Shown here in pieces: positions 1 through 5,946 of a stretch of DNA of 7,290 nt. The DNA is from Smithellaceae bacterium. Lineage in GTDB: Bacteria > Desulfobacterota > Syntrophia > Syntrophales > Smithellaceae. The notes under the pieces are model-generated. The model saw nothing but the letters and a program-made list of their open reading frames with translations, was not told where the DNA came from and did no database searches. Location: positions 1 to 7,290 of the forward strand of contig JAQVQT010000016.1 of the NCBI GenBank assembly GCA_028701435.1, given 5' to 3'. Made by a program: the position numbers and the translations under genes. The number at the start of each line of letters is the position of its first letter. The first letter of the stretch is position 1.

Positions 1-152
1 CGGTGGTCGGCTACGGCCGGGCCGAAAAACGGCAGGTGCAGATCATGGTCAAGGCGATTTTGAAACTCGACGGCCTGCCGCCGGCGGACGCGGCGGACGC
101 GCTGGCCGCGGCGATCTGCCAGGCCAACTTCATGAAGGAGCAGCCGATCTGA
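1..152 (+). CDS. ruvC: RuvC Holliday junction resolvase, C-terminal 49 residues (5' end outside window)
   Basis: RuvC is the endonuclease that cuts Holliday junctions symmetrically after RuvAB has moved them. Only the tail is present: the reading frame runs from base 3 to a TGA at 150-152. The segment begins VVGYGRAEKRQVQ and contains PPADAADALAAA. In the family, the two aspartates of DAAD (bases 87-98) are the last two of the four acidic metal-binding catalytic residues, and both are intact here. The protein ends shortly afterwards at MKEQPI, without the longer basic tail of some homologues. The stop codon is followed directly by the ruvA ATG, so the two genes are very probably translationally coupled. 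Identity is supported by the motif and by the ruvA and ruvB neighbours. The first catalytic residues and the start cannot be seen. Confidence 0.93.
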   Translation, partial: VVGYGRAEKRQVQIMVKAILKLDGLPPADAADALAAAICQANFMKEQPI

Positions 153-761
153 ATGATTGCCCTCTTGACCGGTAAAATCGCCTATAAGGGAATTTCCCAC
201 GTGGTGGTGGACGCGCAGGGCGTCGGCTATCGTGTTTTTATTCCGCTCACGACTTTTTATGCGCTTCCGGAAGCGGATCAGGCAATCACCCTGCATATCC
301 ACACCTCGGTCAAAGAGGACGCGATTCATCTGTTCGGTTTTTACACGCGTGAAGAGCGGGAGCTTTTTCAATTGATGATTTCCGTCAGCGGCATCGGGCC
401 GAAAGTCGCGCTGAACATTCTTTCGGGAATTTCCTCCGCGGAGCTGCTCGAGGCAATCTCCACGGGCAACTTGACCAAGCTCATGGCCATTCCCGGCATC
501 GGCCGGAAAATGGCCGAGCGGCTGATTCTGGAGCTCAAAGAAAAGGCCATGAAAAAAATCGCCGCGGATGCAATCCCGGCCGCGGACGCGAAACAAAAGC
601 AGGCGGAGAGGATGCGCGAAGACGTGCTTTCCGCCCTGATGAATCTGGGCTACAAGGCCGGCGCGGCCCGGGACGCGCTGGAGAAAGCCGCCCGCGACCT
701 GAAAGAAGACCCGGCGATGGACCAGCTCCTGAAGAAAGCGCTGAAAATTCTGGCGGGCTGA
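153..761 (+). CDS. ruvA: RuvA, Holliday junction branch-migration DNA-binding subunit
   Basis: RuvA binds the four-way junction as a tetramer and loads the RuvB motor on opposite arms. The protein is 202 residues, the usual family length. Residues 1-64 are the OB-fold domain, starting MIALLTGKI. The acidic pin that separates strands at the crossover is visible as E55-D56. Two helix-hairpin-helix DNA-binding motifs follow: GIGPK at 80-84 and GIGRK at 115-119. A charged, flexible linker (about 130-155) leads to the small C-terminal RuvB-binding domain (about 156-202). The ATG abuts the ruvC stop, and AAGGAG at 135-140, inside the end of ruvC, is a somewhat distant Shine-Dalgarno sequence, so coupling to ruvC translation is likely. 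Nothing in the gene looks damaged. Confidence 0.97.
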   Translation: MIALLTGKIAYKGISHVVVDAQGVGYRVFIPLTTFYALPEADQAITLHIHTSVKEDAIHLFGFYTREERELFQLMISVSGIGPKVALNILSGISSAELLEAISTGNLTKLMAIPGIGRKMAERLILELKEKAMKKIAADAIPAADAKQKQAERMREDVLSALMNLGYKAGAARDALEKAARDLKEDPAMDQLLKKALKILAG

Positions 762-788
762 AGCCGGCCGGTTTGTGGGTGAAAACGC

Positions 789-1817
789 ATGGACGCTCAT
801 TTGAAAAATCCGCTGATCGATCCGGCCTGCGCCGAAGACGAAGGTGCCCTGGAAAACACGCTGCGTCCGCCGAAGCTGGCCGATTATGTCGGTCAGGACA
901 AGGTGAAGAGCAATCTCGCGATTTTCATCGAGGCCGCCCTAAAGCGGCGCGAGTCGCTGGATCATGTTCTTCTGTACGGGCCTCCGGGCCTGGGGAAAAC
1001 CACGCTGGCCTATATCATTGCCCGGGAACTGGGCGTGGACATCAAGGTCACGTCCGGTCCGGTGATCGAGCGCCCCGGGGATCTGGCGGCGATTCTGACC
1101 AACCTGCACGAGCACGAGGTTCTGTTTATCGACGAGATTCACAGGCTTTCGCACGTTGTCGAAGAAATTCTCTACCCGGCCATGGAGGATTTCCACATCG
1201 ATATTCTGATCGGGCAGGGGCCGTCGGCCCGGTCGATGAAGCTTGACATCCCCAAGTTCACGCTGGTGGGCGCGACTACCCGCGCCGGATCGCTCACCTC
1301 GCCCCTGCGTGACCGCTTCGGCATGCATTTTCGCCTGGAATTCTATTCGCCGCAGGAGCTGGCCGTCATACTGGCGCGCTCCGCTTCCATTCTGAACGTG
1401 AAGCTGACGGCGGACGGGGCCGGTGAACTGGCCCATCGTGCGCGCGGCACGCCTCGGATCGCCAACCGCCTGCTCAAGCGCGTCCGCGATTACGCGGAAG
1501 TGAAAGGCGACGGAACCATCGACGGCGATCTGGCCCGCCGGGCGCTGGACGCGTTCGAGGTCGATCAAAAGGGTTTTGATCAGATGGACCGCAAACTGCT
1601 TTTGACGCTGATTGAAAAATTCAACGGCGGCCCGGTCGGCGTGGAAAGCCTTGCGGCGGCCATCGGCGAAGAGCGCGTCACGATCGAAGATGTTTACGAA
1701 CCCTATTTGATTCAGGAAGGCTACCTGCAGCGCACGGCGCGGGGGCGTGTCGCCTGCTCCAAAGCATACGAACATTTCGGCCGCAACGCATCGGGGGCCC
1801 AAAAAGAACTGTTTTAG
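789..1817 (+). CDS. ruvB: RuvB, Holliday junction branch-migration ATPase
   Basis: RuvB is the AAA+ ring motor that pulls DNA through the RuvA-bound junction using ATP. The protein is 342 residues, typical for the family. The N-terminal region LRPPKLADYVGQ (residues 25-36) is the usual family signature. Walker A is GPPGLGKTT with K70, Walker B is LFIDEIHRL with D115-E116, sensor 1 lies in GATTRAG (161-167), and the arginine finger is R174 in LRDRFG. GTPRIANRLL (220-229) is the sensor 2 region. The C-terminal winged-helix domain contains MDRKLLL, GGPVG and AAIGEER, followed by EPYLIQEGYLQRTARGR. The chosen ATG is preceded by GGGTGA (777-782) at a good distance. A 27-base gap separates it from ruvA, so the gene belongs to the same operon. 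All catalytic motifs are intact. Confidence 0.98.
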   Translation: MDAHLKNPLIDPACAEDEGALENTLRPPKLADYVGQDKVKSNLAIFIEAALKRRESLDHVLLYGPPGLGKTTLAYIIARELGVDIKVTSGPVIERPGDLAAILTNLHEHEVLFIDEIHRLSHVVEEILYPAMEDFHIDILIGQGPSARSMKLDIPKFTLVGATTRAGSLTSPLRDRFGMHFRLEFYSPQELAVILARSASILNVKLTADGAGELAHRARGTPRIANRLLKRVRDYAEVKGDGTIDGDLARRALDAFEVDQKGFDQMDRKLLLTLIEKFNGGPVGVESLAAAIGEERVTIEDVYEPYLIQEGYLQRTARGRVACSKAYEHFGRNASGAQKELF

Positions 1818-1932
1818 CGAGGAAATTAAGGATTTTATCAATAAATCATAGTCTTACAATGAATAGCCTCGATACGGGCCGGGTGTGTTGTTTTAACCAC
1901 AAAATAGCGAATCAGCTTGGCCTTCCTTTCAA

Positions 1933-1943
1933 GAAGATTCTTC
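1933..1943. repeat. 11-base inverted repeat, possible operator upstream of lpxC
   Basis: GAAGATTCTTC is a perfect inverted repeat with 5-base arms and a single central base. Its centre lies about 85 bases before the start site predicted from the sigma-54-like promoter, within the range where activators of sigma-54 promoters commonly bind. A repeat this short can arise by chance, and I do not recognise it as the site of a known regulator. Assigning it to NtrX would be speculation. Confidence 0.2.
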
Positions 1944-1995
1944 AGCAAAGTTAATCAAGACAGTAGGTTGCAACACAAAATCCAATAGCTTTTTT

Positions 1996-2012
1996 CTGGT
2001 ATGCTTATTGCT
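1996..2012 (+). promoter_or_regulatory. Candidate sigma-54 (-24/-12) promoter for lpxC
   Basis: The sequence CTGGTATGCTTATTGCT matches the RpoN consensus CTGGCACGRNNNTTGCW. The invariant GG (1998-1999) and GC (2010-2011) are both present with exactly ten bases between them, as required. The two differences are C to T at consensus positions five and seven. Transcription would start near 2023 and give a leader of about 20 bases that includes the lpxC ribosome binding site. The same bases could instead serve a vegetative sigma factor, because TGGTATGCT resembles an extended -10 element, although no good -35 box is present at the right distance. Two genes further down, NtrX is an activator class that works with sigma-54. 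I consider this site plausible but unproven. Confidence 0.5.
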
Positions 2013-2030
2013 AAAACAGAATCAAGCTAA

Positions 2031-2036
2031 AAAGGG
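2031..2036 (+). promoter_or_regulatory. Ribosome binding site of lpxC
   Basis: AAAGGG ends six bases before the ATG at 2043, separated by TTTTAT. It supports this start, which also gives the normal N-terminus of LpxC (QRTLKKEI, then GLHTG). Confidence 0.6.
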
Positions 2037-2042
2037 TTTTAT

Positions 2043-2972
2043 ATGCATTTACAGCGTACTCTAAAAAAAGAAATATTCTGCTCCAGCATCGGACTGCACA
2101 CGGGCCGCAAGGTCAATATGCAAATCAACCCGGCTTCCGCGGACACCGGCATTGTTTTCGTCCGGAAGGATCTGCCGAATGCCAGGCCGATTCCGGCGGA
2201 CTTCAAGTCGGTTTGCGACACGACGCTGGCCACAACCATCGGTGATAACGGCAATACGGTTTCGACCATCGAGCATCTGATGTCGGCGTTTTGCGGCATG
2301 GGGCTGGACAATGCCGTTGTGGAAATCGATTCCTTTGAAGTGCCCATCATGGACGGCAGCGCCCGCCCGTTTGTCAACATGCTCAAGAAAGTCGGCACGC
2401 GGCCGCAGGGAAAATTCAAAAAAATGCTGGTCATCAAAAAGCCGGTAAGCGTCAAAGAAGGGGAAGGAAGCGCCATGCTGCTCCCCTCGAATGAGTTTAA
2501 AATCACCTATGACATCGATTTTAAAAATAAAATCATCGGCCGGCAGTCCTACAGCTTCCTGTTTTCCGATAAAAACTACGAGGCCAACATCTGCTGCGCG
2601 AGAACCTTCGGTTTTCTGAAAGAAGTCGAATTTTTGCAGGCCAGAGGGCTGGGGCTGGGCGGATCGCTGGAGAACGCGATTATCCTGGATGAAGAAAAAA
2701 TCATCAACAAAGAAGGCCTCCGCATGCCCGATGAATTCGTCAAGCACAAAATCCTGGATGCCGTAGGCGATCTGTTTTTGCTGGGCATGCCGATCATCGG
2801 CCATTTTGTGGCGCACCGGTCCGGCCACCGGCTCAACAACCTTCTGCTCAGGGAGCTCATGCGCCAGGAGGATAGTTGGGAAATCATCAGCGAAGATCAT
2901 CCGCAGCAATCGACTCAATTCACCGCCTGCAACCTTCCGTCCTTCACGATTCTGGACGCCGTTCAAATCTGA
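2043..2972 (+). CDS. lpxC: LpxC, UDP-3-O-acyl-N-acetylglucosamine deacetylase
   Basis: LpxC is the zinc-dependent cytoplasmic enzyme that removes acetate from UDP-3-O-acyl-GlcNAc, the committed step of lipid A synthesis. The protein is 309 residues, close to the family's usual 300-305. Visible landmarks are GLHTG (17-21), TIEHLMSA with general base E77 and zinc ligand H78, MDGSA (103-107), ARTFGF (186-191), KHKILDAVGD with zinc ligands H235 and D239, and HRSGH with catalytic H262. All essential residues are present. It stands apart from ruvB by 225 bases and probably has its own promoter. The next gene begins 95 bases downstream with no clear terminator between, so read-through into the DUF4390 and NtrYX genes is possible. 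In enterics LpxC is controlled mainly by proteolysis through its C-terminus. The C-terminus here is different in sequence, and I cannot say whether it acts as a degradation signal. Confidence 0.97.
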   Translation: MHLQRTLKKEIFCSSIGLHTGRKVNMQINPASADTGIVFVRKDLPNARPIPADFKSVCDTTLATTIGDNGNTVSTIEHLMSAFCGMGLDNAVVEIDSFEVPIMDGSARPFVNMLKKVGTRPQGKFKKMLVIKKPVSVKEGEGSAMLLPSNEFKITYDIDFKNKIIGRQSYSFLFSDKNYEANICCARTFGFLKEVEFLQARGLGLGGSLENAIILDEEKIINKEGLRMPDEFVKHKILDAVGDLFLLGMPIIGHFVAHRSGHRLNNLLLRELMRQEDSWEIISEDHPQQSTQFTACNLPSFTILDAVQI

Positions 2973-3005
2973 TTTTGTCTCCGTTTTGACCTTTCCAAAT
3001 TAACC

Positions 3006-3034
3006 TTGATTTTTATCGATAGGTTACCTAGGAT
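3006..3034 (+). promoter_or_regulatory. Weak vegetative promoter candidate before the DUF4390 gene
   Basis: TTGATT (3006-3011) and TAGGAT (3029-3034) are separated by 17 bases and each matches four or more positions of the -35 and -10 consensus. An 11-base inverted repeat (3020-3030) lies between and over them, as an operator might. The alternative is that the DUF4390, ntrY and ntrX genes are transcribed from the lpxC promoter. Matches of this quality are common by chance. Confidence 0.22.
3020..3030. repeat. 11-base inverted repeat in the lpxC-DUF4390 gap
   Basis: TAGGTTACCTA has perfect 5-base arms around one central base. It overlaps the weak promoter candidate at 3006-3034, so it could be an operator. 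No known regulator is recognised. Confidence 0.25.
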
Positions 3035-3069
3035 ACCCGCATTCTTCCGGAAAGAAAACGGGCGGGTAT
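3033..3069 (+). promoter_or_regulatory. Potential mRNA hairpin covering the start of the DUF4390 gene
   Basis: ATACCCGC (3033-3040) and GCGGGTAT (3062-3069) are perfect 8-base complements. The right arm includes the G-rich stretch just before the start and the first two bases of the ATG at 3068. Between the arms, TTCTTCC (3042-3048) and GGAAAGAA (3049-3056) can pair further, with one bulged A and a CCGG tip. If transcripts come from upstream (for example the lpxC promoter), this fold would hide the initiation region and could restrict translation. If transcription starts near 3041, from the weak promoter candidate, the left arm would be missing and the fold could not form. Folding energy was not calculated. 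Confidence 0.4.
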
Positions 3070-3652
3070 GAAAAAGCATAAAAATGATTTCTGGACGGCC
3101 GTCTTTGTTGCGTTATGCATGATGACCATGACGGTTGCCGCCGGGACGGCCAGGGCCCAGATGGATCCCCGGCTGACGGATATCCTGGTGACCAGCGGCA
3201 CGGGGGAAATGCTCCTGTACGCGAGGCTGGTGGACGGTTTCAAGAAGGAAATGGAGGAGGCCATTCTGGCGGGGGTTCCCGCCGTTTTTACGATAGAACT
3301 GGACGTCTATCAGGAAAGGCCCTACTTTTGGGACCGGCATATCCTCCGCAGAGAAATCCGCCGCACCATCAAATACGACAATTTGAAAAAGAATTTTCTG
3401 ATTACCACCAACGGCCTGGGGCAGCCGGCGATTCTGACGAATTTTGAAAGCGCGCAAAAAGCCATGGCGGAGTTGAACGGAATTCCCGTGGCGGCTCTTT
3501 CCAATCTGACCCGCGGCGAACGGTACTATGTTCAGGTCCGGGTCAAAATCGACCGCGTGCGCCTGCCGTTTAAGATGGAATATGTGTTATTCTTTGTTTC
3601 CCTGTGGGATTTTGAAACCCCCCTGTACAAGATCCGGTTTGCCTACGAGTGA
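3068..3652 (+). CDS. DUF4390-type exported protein of unknown function
   Basis: This 194-residue protein has a Sec-type signal peptide: a basic start (MKKHK), a hydrophobic core at about 10-26, and a likely cleavage after ARA at residue 30, giving a mature protein beginning QMDPRLTD. There is no lipobox cysteine and no second membrane segment, so it should be periplasmic or loosely envelope-bound. The mature part has a mixed alpha/beta look with a central stretch ELDVYQERPYFWDRHI, an RGERYYVQVRVKIDRV strand region, and a C-terminus with LFFVSLWDFETPLYKIRF. I assign it to DUF4390 by its length, exported nature, sequence style and its position directly before an NtrY-type kinase, where such proteins are often found. 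The biochemical function is unknown. It ends 40 bases before ntrY, so co-transcription is likely. Its start lies inside a potential hairpin. Confidence 0.8.
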   Translation: MKKHKNDFWTAVFVALCMMTMTVAAGTARAQMDPRLTDILVTSGTGEMLLYARLVDGFKKEMEEAILAGVPAVFTIELDVYQERPYFWDRHILRREIRRTIKYDNLKKNFLITTNGLGQPAILTNFESAQKAMAELNGIPVAALSNLTRGERYYVQVRVKIDRVRLPFKMEYVLFFVSLWDFETPLYKIRFAYE

Positions 3653-3692
3653 TCGCGGGCGCGGGGGCGGGAAAGGGTGATGCCGCGAGCGC

Positions 3693-5915
3693 ATGAGGTT
3701 GAAAACAAAAGTCGGAAAAAACTATCTTGATGAACGGGAGCTGAGAAAGCGCCGGCGCGAGCGCATCATCATGCTGGTGGTCGGCTGCCTGGCGATCCTT
3801 TTTACGATTCTGGCCAGTCAGTTATCCGCCCGGAAAGAGCTGCCGATCTCGGCGAACATTCTGGTGTATGGCCTGACCAGCATCAACATCATCCTGATCC
3901 TGCTTCTGCTTTTTCTGATTGTCCGCAATGTTTTCAAACTGTTTTCCGAGCGGCGCAAGGGATTGATCGGCTCGAGGCTGCGCACCAAGCTGGTGGCTGC
4001 GTTCGTGGGCCTTTCCCTGGTTCCCACCATCATGCTTTTTTTGTTTGCCATCAACTTTCTTTCCTATTCCATCGAGTTCTGGTTCAATATCAAAATCGGC
4101 GACGCTCTGGCGCGGTCGCTGGAAGTCGCGCAGGTGTATTATACGCAGGCCGAGGACCTGGCCAAATTCAACGCCCGTCAAATCAGCTCGGAAATCACCC
4201 GAAACCGCCTCTACGAGGTGGATCGGACCGATTATCTGAAAAATTTTCTTTCCCAGCGCCAAAAGAACTACAAGGTGGAGCGCGTGGAAGCGTATTTTGA
4301 TTTCAACAACAAAAGCCTCATCTTTGCCGACGGCGAAGAAGCGGCGTCCACCGCCATACAACTGTCGCCGAAAATGCTGGAAGACATCTACTCCGGCAAG
4401 GAAATCTCCATGGTGGCCGCCACCCAGGGCGGAGAGGCCATTGTCGGCGTCGCGCCGGTTTATTCCTATGCCGTGGCGACGGAAGTCATCGGGCGGGTTT
4501 GCGTCAGCAACAGCGTTCCCCAGGGGCTGGTGGACAAGCTCAGGAGCATCGCCAACGCGTCGGAGCAGTACGGACAAATCAAGCTTTTGAAGAATCCGAT
4601 CAAGTTCAATTACATCGTGACCCTGTCCATCGTGACGCTGGCGATTATTTTTCTCGCAACGTGGTTTGGCCTGTCGCTGGCCCAGAGCATTACCAATCCC
4701 ATCCAGGACCTCGTGACGGCGACCAACCGAATCACGCAGGGGGACCTGACCAGCCGCATTGACATCGAGGCCGACGACGAGGTCGGCATTTTGGTCAAGT
4801 CCTTCAATTCCATGACGGACGATTTGCAAAAAAGCAAAACCGGCCTGATCGAGGCCAATACGTCGCTGGAGGAGCGGCGCAAGTATATGGCCGCCATTCT
4901 GCGCAATGTCTCGGCGGGCATCATCTCCATCGACCGGAACGGAAACCTGACCACCATCAACCGCGCCGCGGAAGCCATGTTCGGCATTGACGCTTCTCCG
5001 TATCTGTTCCGGAATTACCGGGAGCTTTTGCACGAGGATCATCTTACCCTGGTCGATTCCTTTTTGCAGGAAATGAAGGAAAGCCGCATGCGAATTCTGG
5101 AAAAGCATCTGGAACTGACGCTGCGGGACAAGGTGTTGACGATTCTGCTGACCCTGACGACCATTGAGGATGAAGAAGGCAACGACTCCGGTATTGTCAT
5201 TGTGTTTGAAGATTTAACCAAACTTCAGATGGCGGAGCGCGCCGCGGCCTGGCGGGAAGTAGCCCGGCGCATGGCGCATGAAATCAAAAATCCGCTCACG
5301 CCCGTGCAGCTCTCCGCGCAGAGGCTGCAGCGGAAATACGGCGATAAGCTGGGCGAGGAAGGCTCCGTCTTTAAGGAGTGCACGCAGACCATCATCGATC
5401 AGGTGGACGTGCTGAAGAATCTGGTGAATGAATTTTCCCGCTACGCGCGCATGCCGGTGACGACGCTGGCCCCCAACGATCTCAACGCGGTGGTGTCCGA
5501 GGCCGTGATGCTTTTTGTGGACGCGCACAAAGACATCCATTTTGAATTCCGTCCGGCGGAGGGATTGCCGAGGTTCAATCTGGATGCCGAACAGATCAAC
5601 CGGGTCATGGTGAATCTGCTGGACAACGCCGTGGCGTCTCTGAACAAACAGACGGGCCACGTCGGCGTTCTGATCCGGTACGATGAGGCGCACAGGAAGG
5701 TGGTGGTCGCCGTCGCCGACGACGGGGTCGGGGTTCCGGCGGGCTACAAGCGAAAAGTGTTCGATCCGTATTTTTCCACCAAGAAGTCGGGAACGGGGCT
5801 GGGACTGGCCATTGTCAGCTCCATTATCTCGGACCATAAAGGAACCGTCACCGTCAGCGACAATGATCCCACGGGAACGATTGTATCTTTTCAGTTGCCC
5901 GTGAACGAAGTTTAA
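3693..5915 (+). CDS. ntrY: NtrY-type membrane sensor histidine kinase
   Basis: This 740-residue kinase should sense an unknown signal and pass phosphate to the NtrX regulator encoded next. Three membrane segments lie at about 25-44, 54-77 and 100-124. A large extracytoplasmic region follows (about 125-306), then a fourth membrane segment (307-329), a HAMP domain (about 330-384), a PAS domain (about 397-510) and the kinase core. The phosphorylated histidine is H529 in MAHEIKNPLTPVQLS. E530 and N533 complete the HExxN pattern linked to phosphatase activity in this class, so it may both add and remove phosphate. N645 (LLDNA), D677 (DDGVG), a DPYFSTKKSG segment and G700 onward (GTGLGLA) are the ATP-binding boxes, all intact. 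The architecture is typical of NtrY. An in-frame stop at 3678-3680 limits the start; AGGGTGA (3674-3680) is rather far (about 12 bases) upstream, so initiation may be inefficient. The signal and any nitrogen role cannot be read from the sequence. Confidence 0.92.
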   Translation: MRLKTKVGKNYLDERELRKRRRERIIMLVVGCLAILFTILASQLSARKELPISANILVYGLTSINIILILLLLFLIVRNVFKLFSERRKGLIGSRLRTKLVAAFVGLSLVPTIMLFLFAINFLSYSIEFWFNIKIGDALARSLEVAQVYYTQAEDLAKFNARQISSEITRNRLYEVDRTDYLKNFLSQRQKNYKVERVEAYFDFNNKSLIFADGEEAASTAIQLSPKMLEDIYSGKEISMVAATQGGEAIVGVAPVYSYAVATEVIGRVCVSNSVPQGLVDKLRSIANASEQYGQIKLLKNPIKFNYIVTLSIVTLAIIFLATWFGLSLAQSITNPIQDLVTATNRITQGDLTSRIDIEADDEVGILVKSFNSMTDDLQKSKTGLIEANTSLEERRKYMAAILRNVSAGIISIDRNGNLTTINRAAEAMFGIDASPYLFRNYRELLHEDHLTLVDSFLQEMKESRMRILEKHLELTLRDKVLTILLTLTTIEDEEGNDSGIVIVFEDLTKLQMAERAAAWREVARRMAHEIKNPLTPVQLSAQRLQRKYGDKLGEEGSVFKECTQTIIDQVDVLKNLVNEFSRYARMPVTTLAPNDLNAVVSEAVMLFVDAHKDIHFEFRPAEGLPRFNLDAEQINRVMVNLLDNAVASLNKQTGHVGVLIRYDEAHRKVVVAVADDGVGVPAGYKRKVFDPYFSTKKSGTGLGLAIVSSIISDHKGTVTVSDNDPTGTIVSFQLPVNEV

Positions 5916-5946
5916 TTTATAGAAGACGCGGCATTGGGTGAAAATC

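Larger units (their letters stand above)
1818..2042 (+). other. AT-rich intergenic region between ruvB and lpxC
   Basis: This 225-base gap separates the recombination genes from the envelope genes and is visibly richer in A and T than its neighbours. I find no stem followed by a T-run that would pass as an intrinsic terminator for ruvB. It contains a sigma-54-like promoter (1996-2012), an 8-base palindrome GTTGCAAC (1967-1974), an 11-base inverted repeat (1933-1943), and an open frame of 31 codons (1859-1954) without a ribosome binding site. The size and base composition suit a regulatory region for the downstream genes. Apart from the listed sites I see nothing recognisable. Confidence 0.6.

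Noticed and set aside
773..1246. Plus-strand open frame of 157 codons overlapping the start of ruvB
   Set aside because: It is an out-of-frame reading of ruvB, rich in Arg and Gly, with no independent evidence of coding.
939..1841. Reverse-strand open frame of 300 codons opposite ruvB
   Set aside because: It lies entirely over the intact, motif-complete ruvB gene. Its translation shows no recognisable domain. Such frames are expected opposite GC-rich coding sequence.
1818..1995. Possible intrinsic terminator for the ruv operon
   Set aside because: Only very short stems such as CTTG/CAAG (1915-1933) are seen, and none is followed directly by a T-run. The T-run at 1990-1995 has no stable stem before it.
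1968..2005. Vegetative promoter for lpxC using TTGCAA (1968-1973) as -35 and TATGCT (2000-2005) as -10
   Set aside because: The spacing of 26 bases is too long for a normal vegetative promoter. Only an extended -10 reading without a -35 box remains possible, and it is weaker than the sigma-54 match.
2061..2966. Reverse-strand open frame of 301 codons opposite lpxC
   Set aside because: lpxC on the + strand has all catalytic residues and a ribosome binding site. The opposite frame looks like low-information antisense translation.
3822..5108. Reverse-strand open frame of 428 codons opposite ntrY
   Set aside because: It is rich in His, Arg, Gly and Gln with no domain pattern, as expected for an antisense shadow, and it overlaps a complete kinase gene.
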